Origin: CBDEUK01 sp965250225
GTDB lineage: Bacteria; Pseudomonadota; Gammaproteobacteria; Eutrophobiales; Eutrophobiaceae
Direction of reading: 5' to 3'
DNA: 64,000 nt
NCBI GenBank assembly: GCA_965250225.1
Contig: CBDFNQ010000038.1
Coordinates: 124,001 to 188,000 of the forward strand
Of the stretch, positions 9,544 to 18,764 are shown one piece after another (the first letter of the stretch is position 1; each line of letters starts with the position of its first letter). The position numbers and the translations under genes are program-made. The notes below the pieces were generated by a model that saw only the letters and a list, made by a program, of their open reading frames with translations, did no database searches and was not told where the DNA came from.

Positions 9544-10143
9544 CTATTCCTGTTTTTCTGTTGGCATATTCACCAATCTGACTCTTTCTTTCGGATCAAC
9601 CGCAACCTGTTGATCCGGATTTTGTTTTTTACTGGCTTTTCGATCGCGAAATGTCAAAGAGATCGCCGCAATAATAGCAACCAGCAATATGGCTCCTGCG
9701 ATCTCAAAGGGATATAAATAATTTGTGTATAGATCAAGTCCTAAAATTTCAGTGTTACTGAGTTCGGTCTGGGAAAGAAATCGACTCTGATTCAAATCGG
9801 AAAAGTATTCATTTTTTAAAACCACTGCCATTGCAACAGACATTAATACAGCAACTAATATACCTATGGGTAGATAACGAGCAAATCCTTCACTGATCTT
9901 TGCTAAATTGATATCTATCATCATTACAACAAAGAGGAATAGGACCATCACCGCGCCGACGTAAACCAGAACTAGAGTGATAGCCAAAAATTCTGCCTGT
10001 AGTAAAAGCCATATTCCTGAACAAAAGAAAAACGACAACACCAGAAATAATGCTGCATACACAGGATTACGTACAACAATCACCATCGATGAAGAAAATA
10101 TCAGCAGTGCGGAAAATATATAAAAGAGTGTGTGTTCAATCAT
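9544..10143 (-). CDS. nuoJ: NADH-quinone oxidoreductase subunit J
   Basis: A 199-residue membrane subunit of complex I with five hydrophobic segments and the signature YVGAVMVLFLFVVMM in the helix that rearranges during turnover. The C-terminal tail of about 40 residues is hydrophilic and charged. It sits between nuoI (66-base gap) and nuoK (2-base gap). Confidence 0.96.
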   Translation of the reverse strand: MIEHTLFYIFSALLIFSSSMVIVVRNPVYAALFLVLSFFFCSGIWLLLQAEFLAITLVLVYVGAVMVLFLFVVMMIDINLAKISEGFARYLPIGILVAVLMSVAMAVVLKNEYFSDLNQSRFLSQTELSNTEILGLDLYTNYLYPFEIAGAILLVAIIAAISLTFRDRKASKKQNPDQQVAVDPKERVRLVNMPTEKQE

Positions 10144-10209
10144 TCGTTATTTATATTTCAATATACATGGATTTAATATTTTTATACTTGGCTATTCTCT
10201 ATTTTTTAA

Positions 10210-10698
10210 TTATCGATACAGTGCTTCGCGTGCTCGATCTTCAGCTATCTGTTGTTCAGCTCTGTCACCATTTTCCAGTAATTTTTCTTTAGTCATCAAT
10301 AAATCTCCCCGATTTTCTCCATGGTATTCATAAATCCGTGTTTCCACTATCGAATCAACTGGGCAGGATTCTTCACAAAAACCGCAAAAGATGCATTTGG
10401 TTAAATCAATGTCATAACGAGTGGTTCTGCGACTACCATCTTCACGCTGCTCTGATTCAATCGTGATTGCCACTGCAGGACAAACCGCTTCACATAATTT
10501 ACAGGCGATACAACGTTCTTCGCCATTCGGATATCGTCTTAATGCGTGCAAGCCACGAAAACGCGAAGACTGCGGTGTTTTTTCCTCTGGATATTGAACA
10601 GTTACTTTTGCTTTGAATAAATGTTGTCCTGTTAGTTTAAGTCCTTTTAATAATTCCCAAAGAAATAAACTTTTAAAATATTGCTTCATCGCGTTCAT
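10210..10698 (-). CDS. nuoI: NADH-quinone oxidoreductase subunit I (two 4Fe-4S clusters)
   Basis: A 162-residue peripheral-arm subunit. Two ferredoxin-type motifs, CIACKLCEAVCP and CIFCGFCEESCP, bind clusters N6a and N6b, which carry electrons from NuoG towards NuoB. The N-terminus has the amphipathic segment that rests on the membrane. An ATG start fits the usual length. It lies 19 bases after nuoH. Confidence 0.97.
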   Translation of the reverse strand: MNAMKQYFKSLFLWELLKGLKLTGQHLFKAKVTVQYPEEKTPQSSRFRGLHALRRYPNGEERCIACKLCEAVCPAVAITIESEQREDGSRRTTRYDIDLTKCIFCGFCEESCPVDSIVETRIYEYHGENRGDLLMTKEKLLENGDRAEQQIAEDRAREALYR

Positions 10699-10717
10699 AA
10701 TTTATTACTCAGGATGC

Positions 10718-11806
10718 TCACGAATTAAACCACGGTGGTAACTGAAACAACACCATCAACGCAACGACTACCAACCAGACAATGGTAATGGGAATAAATA
10801 TCTTCCAGCCTAAACGCATGATTTGATCATAACGATAACGTGGAAAGGTCGCGCGGAACCAGAGAAAGAAAAACAAGACCATGGATATTTTCAGTAACAA
10901 CCAAAAAATACTCGGTGCCCCCAGGTAAGGAACAAAATCCGGAAAAGGTGATAACCAACCACCAAAAAACATAATTGCTGTCAACGCTGAAACAATGATC
11001 ATGTTGGCGTATTCGGCCATAAAGAAAACAGAAAAGGCCATGCCACTGTACTCAACATGAAAGCCAGCCACAATTTCAGACTCACCTTCTGCCACATCAA
11101 AAGGGGCACGATTGGTTTCTGCCACACCCGAAATAAAATAGATCAATAACAAAGGTAGCAACGGCAGGAAAAACCAATGCATGAACCAGCCACTCTGTGC
11201 ACGCACAATATCACCCAGGTTCAAACTGCCAGCGGCGATCAAAACACCAACCAGTGCAAAACCCATGGCGATCTCATAAGAGACAATTTGCGCTGCCGAA
11301 CGTAAAGCCCCCAGAAAGGCATACTTTGAGTTAGAAGCCCAACCTGCAATAATAACTCCATAAACCGCCAATGAGGTTAATGCAAGCACATACAATAGTC
11401 CGGCATTGATATCTGCCAACACCATATAGCCATTAAACGGAATAGCAGCCCAGGCTGCCAATGAGGGCGCTAATGATAAAATTGGCGCAATAATAAACAA
11501 CGTCTTGTTTGCACCACTAGGGATCACAATCTCTTTAAAAATTAATTTAACCGCATCTGCAATTGGTTGCCCAAGTCCCCAAAACGATATACCAAAAAAT
11601 CCAACGCGATTGGGTCCAATGCGTGATTGTATATATCCAATCACTTTACGTTCAGCATAAGTTAAATAGGCCACACATAACAATAGTGGCATCACTATCA
11701 AGAGAATTTTAATGACCGTCTCTATGGTATAGCTGGCATAAAGATGTATGGATTCGGGAAACAACCATTGTACTGGTTTATCGATGATATCCTGGATTAA
11801 ATCCAT
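10718..11806 (-). CDS. nuoH: NADH-quinone oxidoreductase subunit H
   Basis: A 362-residue membrane subunit that forms much of the quinone chamber. Signature segments are AERKVIGYIQSRIGPNRVG and the acidic loop EGESEIVAGFHVEYSG facing the quinone site. About eight membrane helices. The ATG (11804-11806) shares one base with the nuoG stop (TAATG), indicating translational coupling. Confidence 0.97.
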   Translation of the reverse strand: MDLIQDIIDKPVQWLFPESIHLYASYTIETVIKILLIVMPLLLCVAYLTYAERKVIGYIQSRIGPNRVGFFGISFWGLGQPIADAVKLIFKEIVIPSGANKTLFIIAPILSLAPSLAAWAAIPFNGYMVLADINAGLLYVLALTSLAVYGVIIAGWASNSKYAFLGALRSAAQIVSYEIAMGFALVGVLIAAGSLNLGDIVRAQSGWFMHWFFLPLLPLLLIYFISGVAETNRAPFDVAEGESEIVAGFHVEYSGMAFSVFFMAEYANMIIVSALTAIMFFGGWLSPFPDFVPYLGAPSIFWLLLKISMVLFFFLWFRATFPRYRYDQIMRLGWKIFIPITIVWLVVVALMVLFQLPPWFNS

Positions 11807-13977
11807 TAATATTTTCCTTCACGTATCTGTAAGGACTCAGCTCTGCGAGACATAGGATCAATGTCATAGGAAGACATTAAGGGCATTTCAATCGGCGCAG
11901 CTTTAACGTTACTGGTATCGTCGGAAGAAGGCAGCGTTGTAAAATTGTCTGCAGTGATCGATTTAACGCGCGGTAATAATTCTGCTTGTATTTCTTCAAG
12001 TGTGTTTTGCTCAAATCCCTTTAGCTGTAATTGCTCTCCAAGCGCTCTTATTATTTTCCAACCCTGTTTAATTTCATCAGAGGCCGTTACCAATTTTTTA
12101 AAACTCTGGATAACACCTTCGATATTTACAAAGCTGCCTTCATTTTCGGCAAAAAGTGCCATTGGTAATAGAACGTCAGAACTATCGAGTAATTGCGAAT
12201 TTTCATACGCGCTGAATGAGAGAACAAAATCAGATTGTCTCAAGGCACTGATAGCAATGTCAGAACTTAATAAATCATTTTCGGGTTCAATATGAAATAA
12301 GAGATAACTCTTGAGATTGTTTTCAAACATTTGTCGTGCGTGCATTCCATCTACTGATGATACCTCACCTGAAAGTAGTCTATGTGGCACAGCTCCGGCC
12401 AACCATGCACCTGAAGCATTTGCACCCTCAGTCAAATAGCCAAATTGAATGTCACATTGTCCTGCTAATGCATTAGCTAACAAACAGATTGATGAATACT
12501 GTTGATGCGAGGCAGCATGTGAACCTATCAAAACGATACCTTTATCAGCTTTTAATAACTCTTCAGCAATTGTTTTATGTTGTTGATCAACTTTGACTGA
12601 TTTTATGAGTTTTTCAATTGGCTTTACTATTGGTGTATCTGTTGTTTCATAGATAACCGCAGTAATTGCCGCCAGCTGATCCAGCAACTCGGATGCACTG
12701 CAGATGATCTCGTTGTTAATCGTATAATTAAAATCAATCCGTTGATGATCCAGCAACATCATAGTTGCGCCTTTCAATGCAGCTTTACGCAAGCGATGAT
12801 TGATCATCGGTTGTTCATAACGAACATGACTGCCAATCAGAAAAACAGCATTCATATCTTCCAGTTCTTCGATAGAACAACCGAGAGAGGGGAATATAGG
12901 TGCATTGCTATCGCCACGAAAATCTTGTTGTTTCAATCGATGATCAATATTGTTTGAACCTAATGCTCGCATCATATTTTGTAATAGATACATTTCTTCG
13001 AGAGTGGCAGAGGGAGAAATAAGTGCCCCGATAGCCTCTCCAGCATGATCCGATTTGATCTTGCTCAAACCCGAAGCTGCAAATGCCAATGCGTCCTCCC
13101 AACTGGCTTGTTTCCACTGCCCATTGTCTTTTATCTTTGGGTGTAACAAACGATCATCCGAATACAAGGCCTCATAACTGAAACGATCGCGATCCGATAT
13201 CCAGACTTCATTTATTGCCTGATTTTCTGCTGGAACAACACGTTTGATTTCATTTTCTTTAAAATGAACTTCAACATTTGAACCAACGCAATCATGTGGC
13301 GCGATCCCCCTGCCCTGTTTCATTTCCCATGCACGGGCAGAAAAACGAAAGGGTTTTGAAGTTAAGGCACCCACCGGACAAACATCAATAATGTTGCCAG
13401 ATAATTCAGATGACATGCTTTTTTCTATATAGGTGCCAATCTGCATATGTTCACCACGGCCAGTCGCACCCAGTTCCCTTAAACCTGCAATCTCTTCACC
13501 AAAACGAATACAACGTGTGCAATGAATACAACGAGTCATTTCTGTTTGTACCAATGAGCCAATGTTTTTATCTTTTACAACACGTTTACTTTCCTGATAT
13601 CGAGACACATCCCGCCCATAACCCATGGCCAGATCCTGTAACTCACACTCACCACCCTGATCACAGATAGGACAATCGAGCGGGTGATTGATCAATAAAA
13701 ATTCCATGACACCTTTTTGTGATTCAAGTGCGCTCGCTGATTGGGTTTTTACCACCATTCCTTCGTTCACTGGCGTTGCACAGGCAGGCAAAGGCTTTGG
13801 TGCCTTTTCAACCTCGACCAGACACATGCGGCAATTAGCAGCCACGGATAATTTCGGGTGATAACAAAAACGCGGGATATAGATATCATTCGCATCCGTC
13901 ACCTCGATCAACATCTGCCCTCGTTGTGCCTCAAGGGTCTTGCCATCTACTTCGATTGTTATCTTATCCTCTGACAT
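11806..13977 (-). CDS. nuoG: NADH-quinone oxidoreductase subunit G
   Basis: A 723-residue iron-sulfur subunit of the peripheral arm. The N-terminal 2Fe-2S ferredoxin domain is seen (CYHPKLSVAANCRMC), then the His-Cys motif HPLDCPICDQGGEC for N5, and CIHCTRCIRF for N4, followed by a molybdopterin-oxidoreductase-like region that is non-catalytic in complex I. The C-terminal third (about residues 440-723) is the least conserved part. It lies 54 bases after nuoF and shares its stop with the start of nuoH. Confidence 0.96.
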   Translation of the reverse strand: MSEDKITIEVDGKTLEAQRGQMLIEVTDANDIYIPRFCYHPKLSVAANCRMCLVEVEKAPKPLPACATPVNEGMVVKTQSASALESQKGVMEFLLINHPLDCPICDQGGECELQDLAMGYGRDVSRYQESKRVVKDKNIGSLVQTEMTRCIHCTRCIRFGEEIAGLRELGATGRGEHMQIGTYIEKSMSSELSGNIIDVCPVGALTSKPFRFSARAWEMKQGRGIAPHDCVGSNVEVHFKENEIKRVVPAENQAINEVWISDRDRFSYEALYSDDRLLHPKIKDNGQWKQASWEDALAFAASGLSKIKSDHAGEAIGALISPSATLEEMYLLQNMMRALGSNNIDHRLKQQDFRGDSNAPIFPSLGCSIEELEDMNAVFLIGSHVRYEQPMINHRLRKAALKGATMMLLDHQRIDFNYTINNEIICSASELLDQLAAITAVIYETTDTPIVKPIEKLIKSVKVDQQHKTIAEELLKADKGIVLIGSHAASHQQYSSICLLANALAGQCDIQFGYLTEGANASGAWLAGAVPHRLLSGEVSSVDGMHARQMFENNLKSYLLFHIEPENDLLSSDIAISALRQSDFVLSFSAYENSQLLDSSDVLLPMALFAENEGSFVNIEGVIQSFKKLVTASDEIKQGWKIIRALGEQLQLKGFEQNTLEEIQAELLPRVKSITADNFTTLPSSDDTSNVKAAPIEMPLMSSYDIDPMSRRAESLQIREGKY

Positions 13978-14031
13978 AATTAAATATTTTTATAATCATT
14001 TGTCATTTCACTTTTTACTATTCCCTATTGT

Positions 14032-15330
14032 TCACGCCGCTTTATGATCCTTATTAGCTGAAACCATGCAGCATTTATGTTTTATGTGATATTCAAATTC
14101 ATCACGAAACTGTTTAATAAAACTTCTCACTGGCCAGGCCGCAGCATCACCCAGTGCACAAATCGTATGGCCTTCGATTTTACTGGCAACGTCATCGAGT
14201 TTTTCAAGATCTTCCGCCTGACCCTGACCGTGTTCGATCCGACTGACAACACGATATAACCAACCGGTTCCTTCGCGACAAGGTGTGCATTGACCGCAGG
14301 ACTCGGAATAATAAAAACGTGATATGCGTTCCAGCACTTTTACCATACAGGTTGTTTCGTCCATTACGATGACAGCACCAGAACCCAACATGGAACCTGC
14401 TTTAACTATTGAATCGTAATCCATATTAGTTTCCATCATGTCTTGCCCATGTATAACAGGTACTGACGAACCACCAGGAATAACAGCTTTTAATTGATGC
14501 CCATCACGAACACCACCTGCTAGTTCTAAAAGGATTTTAAACGGTGTGCCCAGAGGCACTTCAAAGTTGCCGGGCTTGTTGACATGGCCACTGACTGAAA
14601 AACATTTGGTACCACCACTGTTTACCACACCTTGTTCCAAAAACCATTTTGAGCCGTTAAGCATAATGCTGGGAACAGAAGCATAGCTCTCAGTATTATT
14701 GATCGTAGTGGGCCTGCCGTAGAGGCCAAAATTCGCAGGGAATGGTGGCTTGAAACGAGGCTGGCCTTTTTTGCCTTCCAATGATTCCAGTAAAGCAGTT
14801 TCTTCACCACAGATATAAGCGCCAGCGCCCAGAGTTGCATGTAGATCAACTGTGACTCCGGAATCCATAATATCTTTGCCTAACAGACCCTGTTCATAAG
14901 CCTCTTCCACTGCTTTGTCGAAGCGCTGAAAAGGCTCATCCATGAATTCACCGCGGATATAGTTATAACCGGTTTCTGCACCCATGGCATAACAGGCAAT
15001 GGCCATCCCTTCTACCAGAGCATGTGGATTAAAACGCAGGATATCTCGATCCTTACAGGTTCCTGGTTCACTCTCATCGGAATTACACACCACGTATTTT
15101 ATTCCCGAAGCCGGAGCCATAAAGCTCCACTTCAATCCAGTAGGAAAACCAGCACCACCACGACCACGTAAACCGGATTCTTTTAAGTCTTCGATCACTT
15201 TTTCTGGAGAAATATTTTCTTTGAGTATTTTCTTCCAAGCATCATAGCCACCAACTTTATAGTAAGTATCCAGACTCCATGGTTCTGGATAATTCAGAGT
15301 GGCGTAACAAATTGTATTCAACCCTTCCAT
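14032..15330 (-). CDS. nuoF: NADH-quinone oxidoreductase subunit F (NADH/FMN subunit)
   Basis: The NADH-binding, FMN-containing subunit, about 432 residues from the ATG at 15328-15330. The frame extends upstream to a TTG at 15351, but that would overlap nuoE by 17 bases, and the ATG gives MEGLNTICY, a normal NuoF N-terminus. GRGGAGFPTGLKW forms the FMN/NADH site, and CGQCTPCREGTGW provides three Cys of cluster N3, with the fourth Cys further on in HTICALGDA. With NuoE and NuoG it forms the dehydrogenase module. Confidence 0.96.
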   Translation of the reverse strand: MEGLNTICYATLNYPEPWSLDTYYKVGGYDAWKKILKENISPEKVIEDLKESGLRGRGGAGFPTGLKWSFMAPASGIKYVVCNSDESEPGTCKDRDILRFNPHALVEGMAIACYAMGAETGYNYIRGEFMDEPFQRFDKAVEEAYEQGLLGKDIMDSGVTVDLHATLGAGAYICGEETALLESLEGKKGQPRFKPPFPANFGLYGRPTTINNTESYASVPSIMLNGSKWFLEQGVVNSGGTKCFSVSGHVNKPGNFEVPLGTPFKILLELAGGVRDGHQLKAVIPGGSSVPVIHGQDMMETNMDYDSIVKAGSMLGSGAVIVMDETTCMVKVLERISRFYYSESCGQCTPCREGTGWLYRVVSRIEHGQGQAEDLEKLDDVASKIEGHTICALGDAAAWPVRSFIKQFRDEFEYHIKHKCCMVSANKDHKAA

Positions 15331-15334
15331 TTCT

Positions 15335-15817
15335 TTAGTCCAGTTCCTCAATAATTTTAATTGCTGTTTCTGGCGTTAGATTTTCATAATATTTATGATC
15401 CACCATCATCATGGGCGCACCACAACAGGCAGCCAGGCATTCTTCTTCTTTTTTTAAATAACAACGATCATCCTTGCTAGATTCTCCCAGTTTTATCACT
15501 AGATGTTGCTCGAGAGCTGAGATAATTTCATCCGACCCATTCAACATGCAGGAGATATTGGTGCAAACTGCTATGTTGTGTCTGCCTACCGGCGTTGTTT
15601 CCAACATAGAATAAAAAGAGGCTACTTCATAAACCGCAATCTTTGCCATATCCAGATATTCAGCAACCGCATCCATTAACTCAGTCGTTAGATATCCCTG
15701 ATTCTCATGTTGCACTTCACGCAAAGCTGCTAGCACAGCAGATTGTTTTTGATCAGCCGGATACTTTTTTAACCAGCGATCGATTTCTGTCTTTGCATGT
15801 TTGCTTAATTCAGCCAT
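15335..15817 (-). CDS. nuoE: NADH-quinone oxidoreductase subunit E (2Fe-2S)
   Basis: A 160-residue thioredoxin-fold subunit with the 2Fe-2S ligands C-x4-C (CTNISC) and C-x3-C (CLAAC) of cluster N1a. It is separated from nuoD by 426 bases full of hairpin repeats, an unusual break in an otherwise tight operon. nuoF begins 4 bases after its stop. Confidence 0.96.
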   Translation of the reverse strand: MAELSKHAKTEIDRWLKKYPADQKQSAVLAALREVQHENQGYLTTELMDAVAEYLDMAKIAVYEVASFYSMLETTPVGRHNIAVCTNISCMLNGSDEIISALEQHLVIKLGESSKDDRCYLKKEEECLAACCGAPMMMVDHKYYENLTPETAIKIIEELD

Positions 15818-15872
15818 GGAAAGCCCACCCTGGAAAAACAGACCGTTTCCCCGCGTATGAAAAAATCAACGA

Positions 15873-15900
15873 CTGGATTCCCGCGTGCGCGGGAATGACG
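15873..15900. repeat. Short GGATTCCCGC/GCGGGAATGACG palindromic repeat
   Basis: ATTCCCGCG and CGCGGGAAT form a 9-base stem with a 2-base loop, followed by GACG. The same family of dispersed hairpin (GTCATTCC-type) occurs at 28584-28780 and 31053-31163 in this window. It lies inside the nuo operon, so the hairpin will be in the nuo transcript. Confidence 0.7.
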
Positions 15901-15913
15901 GGGGCTGTTCTGA

Positions 15914-16243
15914 ATTTAGAACAAGTATTTTCACCCAAGATGTGGCGCAGTGCTTTTGAACCCAGAATTTTCATACTCAAAATAAATTTCTTTTTTAGCA
16001 AGTATTTTCTTTCAAGATGAGGCGTAAGCTTTTTTAAACGCGCAGTGTATGTATGAATACATGAGCAGTTTAAAAAAACGAAACAACGAAATATTGAAAG
16101 AAAAGTAAATGTAATAATATTAGAACGAGTATTTTCATCCAAGATGCGGCGCAGTACTTTTTTAGACGCGGAGCATATAGTTAATATGTGAGCATCTAAA
16201 AAAGTACTGCAACAAAATATTGGGTGAAAAGAAGACGTTCTAA
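15914..16243. repeat. Cluster of MITE-like inverted-repeat elements within the nuo operon
   Basis: Three related units lie in tandem between nuoE and nuoD. The best preserved (16120-16243, 124 bases) has TTAGAACG at one end and CGTTCTAA at the other, an internal GTACTTTTTTAGA paired with TCTAAAAAAGTAC, and a short centre, so most of it can fold into one long hairpin. A second unit (about 15997-16110) has the same plan with AGTATTTTCTTTCAA-type arms and TTTAAA inner stems. A left half only is seen at about 15914-15960 (AGTATTTTCACCCAAGATG). The right end of the best copy touches the nuoD stop codon. No protein is encoded. Confidence 0.75.
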
Positions 16244-17497
16244 TCATCTGTCGACCTCGCCAAAGACAATGTCTTGAGTGCCTATTACTGCCACCACATC
16301 CGCCAACATATGTCCTTTTACCATTTCATTCATCGCTGATAAATGGGCAAAGCCGGCTGCACGTATTTTTACTCGATAAGGTTTATTAGCACCATCTGAA
16401 ATCAAATAAATACCAAACTCACCTTTGGGATGTTCTACCGCAGAATAAATTTCGCCTTCTGGAATACAATAACCTTCTGTGAATAATTTGAAATGATGGA
16501 TCAAAGATTCCATATCATCTTTCATTTCTTCACGTTTGGGTGGTGATAGTTTGTGATCATCGATCATGACGGAACCGGGATTATTCCTTAACCAATCGAT
16601 ACATTGTTTGACAATGCGATTGGATTGACGCATCTCTTCTATCCTGACCAGATATCGATCATAGCAATCGCCGTTCACGCCAACAGGGATGTCAAACTTC
16701 AGCTTGTCATAGACTTCATAAGCTTGTTTCCTTCTGAGATCCCATTCAACGCCGGAACCGCGCAACATTGGCCCGGTAAAACCCAATGCCTTTGCGCGTT
16801 CAGGTGTAACAATACCCACATCAACTGTACGTTGTTTCCAGATACGATTATCAGTCAACAGTGTTTCATATTGATCAACACAGGATGGAAATCGATCAGT
16901 AAAGTCTTGTATGAAATCCAGCAAACTACCTTGTCGATTTTCATTGAGTCTTTCGACTTGTTCACCATTATGCCAGGGTGATGGTTTGTATTGTGGCATG
17001 AAATCGGGTAAATCACGGTACACTCCACCGGGACGATAATACGTTGCGTGCATGCGGGTGCCTGACACCGCTTCATAACAATCCATTAAGTCTTCACGTT
17101 CTCTGAAACAATATAAAAATACTGTCATGGCACCAATATCAAGTCCATGTGCCCCTAACCACATGAGATGATTTAATATCCGCGTGATCTCATCAAACAT
17201 GACGCGTATGTATTGCGCACGAATCGGTGGTGTCACGCCCAGGAGTTTTTCAATCGCCATTACATAGGCATGCTCATTACACATCATCGACACATAATCG
17301 AGTCTGTCCATGTAACCAATGCTCTGATTATAAGGTTTGGATTCAGCGAGTTTTTCGGTACCTCGGTGCAATAGACCAATATGTGGATCAGCTCGCACGA
17401 TAGTTTCGCCGTCCATCTCAAGGACCAGACGCAACACACCATGTGCCGCAGGATGCTGCGGGCCGAAGTTCATGGTCATATTTCTTATTTCAGGCAT
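16244..17497 (-). CDS. nuoD: NADH-quinone oxidoreductase subunit D
   Basis: A 417-residue subunit carrying the quinone-binding pocket together with NuoB. The N-terminal NFGPQHPAAHGVLRL motif with its conserved His is present, as is the C-terminal DIVFGEVDR. NuoD is separate from NuoC here, unlike the NuoCD fusion of E. coli, which is the usual state in many other proteobacteria. The stop codon directly adjoins the end of a MITE-like element. Confidence 0.97.
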   Translation of the reverse strand: MPEIRNMTMNFGPQHPAAHGVLRLVLEMDGETIVRADPHIGLLHRGTEKLAESKPYNQSIGYMDRLDYVSMMCNEHAYVMAIEKLLGVTPPIRAQYIRVMFDEITRILNHLMWLGAHGLDIGAMTVFLYCFREREDLMDCYEAVSGTRMHATYYRPGGVYRDLPDFMPQYKPSPWHNGEQVERLNENRQGSLLDFIQDFTDRFPSCVDQYETLLTDNRIWKQRTVDVGIVTPERAKALGFTGPMLRGSGVEWDLRRKQAYEVYDKLKFDIPVGVNGDCYDRYLVRIEEMRQSNRIVKQCIDWLRNNPGSVMIDDHKLSPPKREEMKDDMESLIHHFKLFTEGYCIPEGEIYSAVEHPKGEFGIYLISDGANKPYRVKIRAAGFAHLSAMNEMVKGHMLADVVAVIGTQDIVFGEVDR

Positions 17498-17544
17498 TTA
17501 TCTTGGTTCGCTGTTCGTTACTTTTTTTACTATTCATTTTTTAC

Positions 17545-17579
17545 TATTCCCTATTCCCTATTCCCTATTCCCTATTCCC
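17545..17579. repeat. Heptanucleotide tandem repeat (TATTCCC x5) spanning the nuoC stop
   Basis: Five perfect copies of TATTCCC lie head to tail at 17545-17579. The last sense codons and the stop of nuoC (minus strand, stop at 17565-17567) lie inside the array. A related ACTATTCCCTATT segment occurs before nuoG, near 14008-14022. A change of copy number would alter only the last residues of NuoC and the nuoC-nuoD gap. Confidence 0.85.
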
Positions 17580-18254
17580 TTGTGACTCTTCCTTCTCGGC
17601 TTCTTGATATCGATTATCGTGGCGGATCACTTTTGGAACCAATACCCGATTAGTAATACTAACTGGCTCATACACGACACGTTCCTTAACCGAGTCATAA
17701 CGCACTTCCACTTTTCCTTCTAGAGGGAAATCCTTACGAAATGGATGACCGATGAAACCGTAATCGGTTAACAAACGACGTAAATCGGGATGACCTTCGA
17801 ATAAAACGCCAAACAAGTCGAATGCCTCGCGTTCATACCAGTTGGCTGACGGCCAGATGTCGATCACCGAGGGAATTAATAGCGACTCCGAATCCAGAAA
17901 ACAACGAATCCTGAGACGGCGATTGTATTTCATCGATAACAAATGATAGACAACGGCGAATCTATCTTTGGTCTGTCTTGATTCTGCTGGAATGTCCTTA
18001 TCCACTGCACGTGAAAAACCGGTTTTACTGGTGTTTTGTGTATCCCAATCAGACTGACCAAAACTGCTGTAATCAACTGCGCATAAATCGGACAGTTGTT
18101 CAAACGCAAATGCCTCTTCATCCCTCAGAGACAGACAGACAGACAGTAAATGTTCTGGCGTTAATTCAAGGGTGATTTGTTTATGTGCTATTTCACAGCC
18201 ACTACTCTCATCCGTAAAGCGTTGCCTTAACTGCTGACTGAAGGTTTCTGACAA
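17565..18254 (-). CDS. nuoC: NADH-quinone oxidoreductase subunit C
   Basis: A 229-residue peripheral-arm subunit of complex I linking the dehydrogenase and quinone modules. The conserved block WYEREAFDLFGVLFEGHPDL is present, followed by RRLLTDYGF and HPFRKDFPLEG. No ATG lies near the N-terminus. The start is a TTG at 18252-18254, preceded at a normal distance by GGGAAA, 17 bases after the nuoB stop. The C-terminus is encoded in the heptamer repeat, so its last residues may be variable. Confidence 0.94.
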   Translation of the reverse strand: MSETFSQQLRQRFTDESSGCEIAHKQITLELTPEHLLSVCLSLRDEEAFAFEQLSDLCAVDYSSFGQSDWDTQNTSKTGFSRAVDKDIPAESRQTKDRFAVVYHLLSMKYNRRLRIRCFLDSESLLIPSVIDIWPSANWYEREAFDLFGVLFEGHPDLRRLLTDYGFIGHPFRKDFPLEGKVEVRYDSVKERVVYEPVSITNRVLVPKVIRHDNRYQEAEKEESQGNRE

Positions 18255-18271
18255 TGTCGTAATTTCCCGAT

Positions 18272-18757
18272 CTAACGTGCGATGGTACTGTTGCGTTTAA
18301 TTTTTTTCTGCAATTGCATAACACCAAACAACAGTGCCTCAGCGGTTGGTGGACAACCGGGTACATAAATATCAACCGGCACGATGCGATCACAACCGCG
18401 AACAACGGCATAAGAATAATGATAATAGCCGCCACCGTTGGCACAGGAACCCATCGAGATCACCCATTTGGGATCTGCCATCTGGTCATAAACCCTGCGT
18501 AAAGCGGGTGCCATTTTATTTACCAGCGTACCCGCTACGATCATAACATCGGACTGCCGCGGACTAGGTCTGAATACCACACCAAAGCGATCAAGATCAT
18601 AACGTGAGGCACCTGCGTGCATCATTTCTACCGCACAACAAGCCAGGCCAAAGGTCATTGGCCACATCGAACCGGTACGCGCCCAGTTGATAAGACTATC
18701 CATTGAGGTCGTTAACAAACCCGGCTCATGCACTTTGGCATCGAGTTCTATCGCCAT
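18272..18757 (-). CDS. nuoB: NADH-quinone oxidoreductase subunit B (cluster N2)
   Basis: The subunit that holds the terminal 4Fe-4S cluster N2 and passes electrons to quinone. Ligand motifs are GLACCAVEM, GSCANGG and GCPP. The frame is open back to a TTG at 18814 that would overlap nuoA by 50 bases. I chose the ATG at 18755-18757 (MAIELDAK), 7 bases after the nuoA stop, because NuoB proteins of this type commonly begin MAIE. An ATG at 18799 is a less likely alternative. Confidence 0.95.
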   Translation of the reverse strand: MAIELDAKVHEPGLLTTSMDSLINWARTGSMWPMTFGLACCAVEMMHAGASRYDLDRFGVVFRPSPRQSDVMIVAGTLVNKMAPALRRVYDQMADPKWVISMGSCANGGGYYHYSYAVVRGCDRIVPVDIYVPGCPPTAEALLFGVMQLQKKIKRNSTIAR

Positions 18758-18764
18758 CGGATAA

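Noticed and set aside
15810..16247. Minus-strand frame of 145 codons between nuoD and nuoE
   Set aside because: It lies entirely within the hairpin repeats and reads repeat DNA; there is no ribosome site or protein-like composition.
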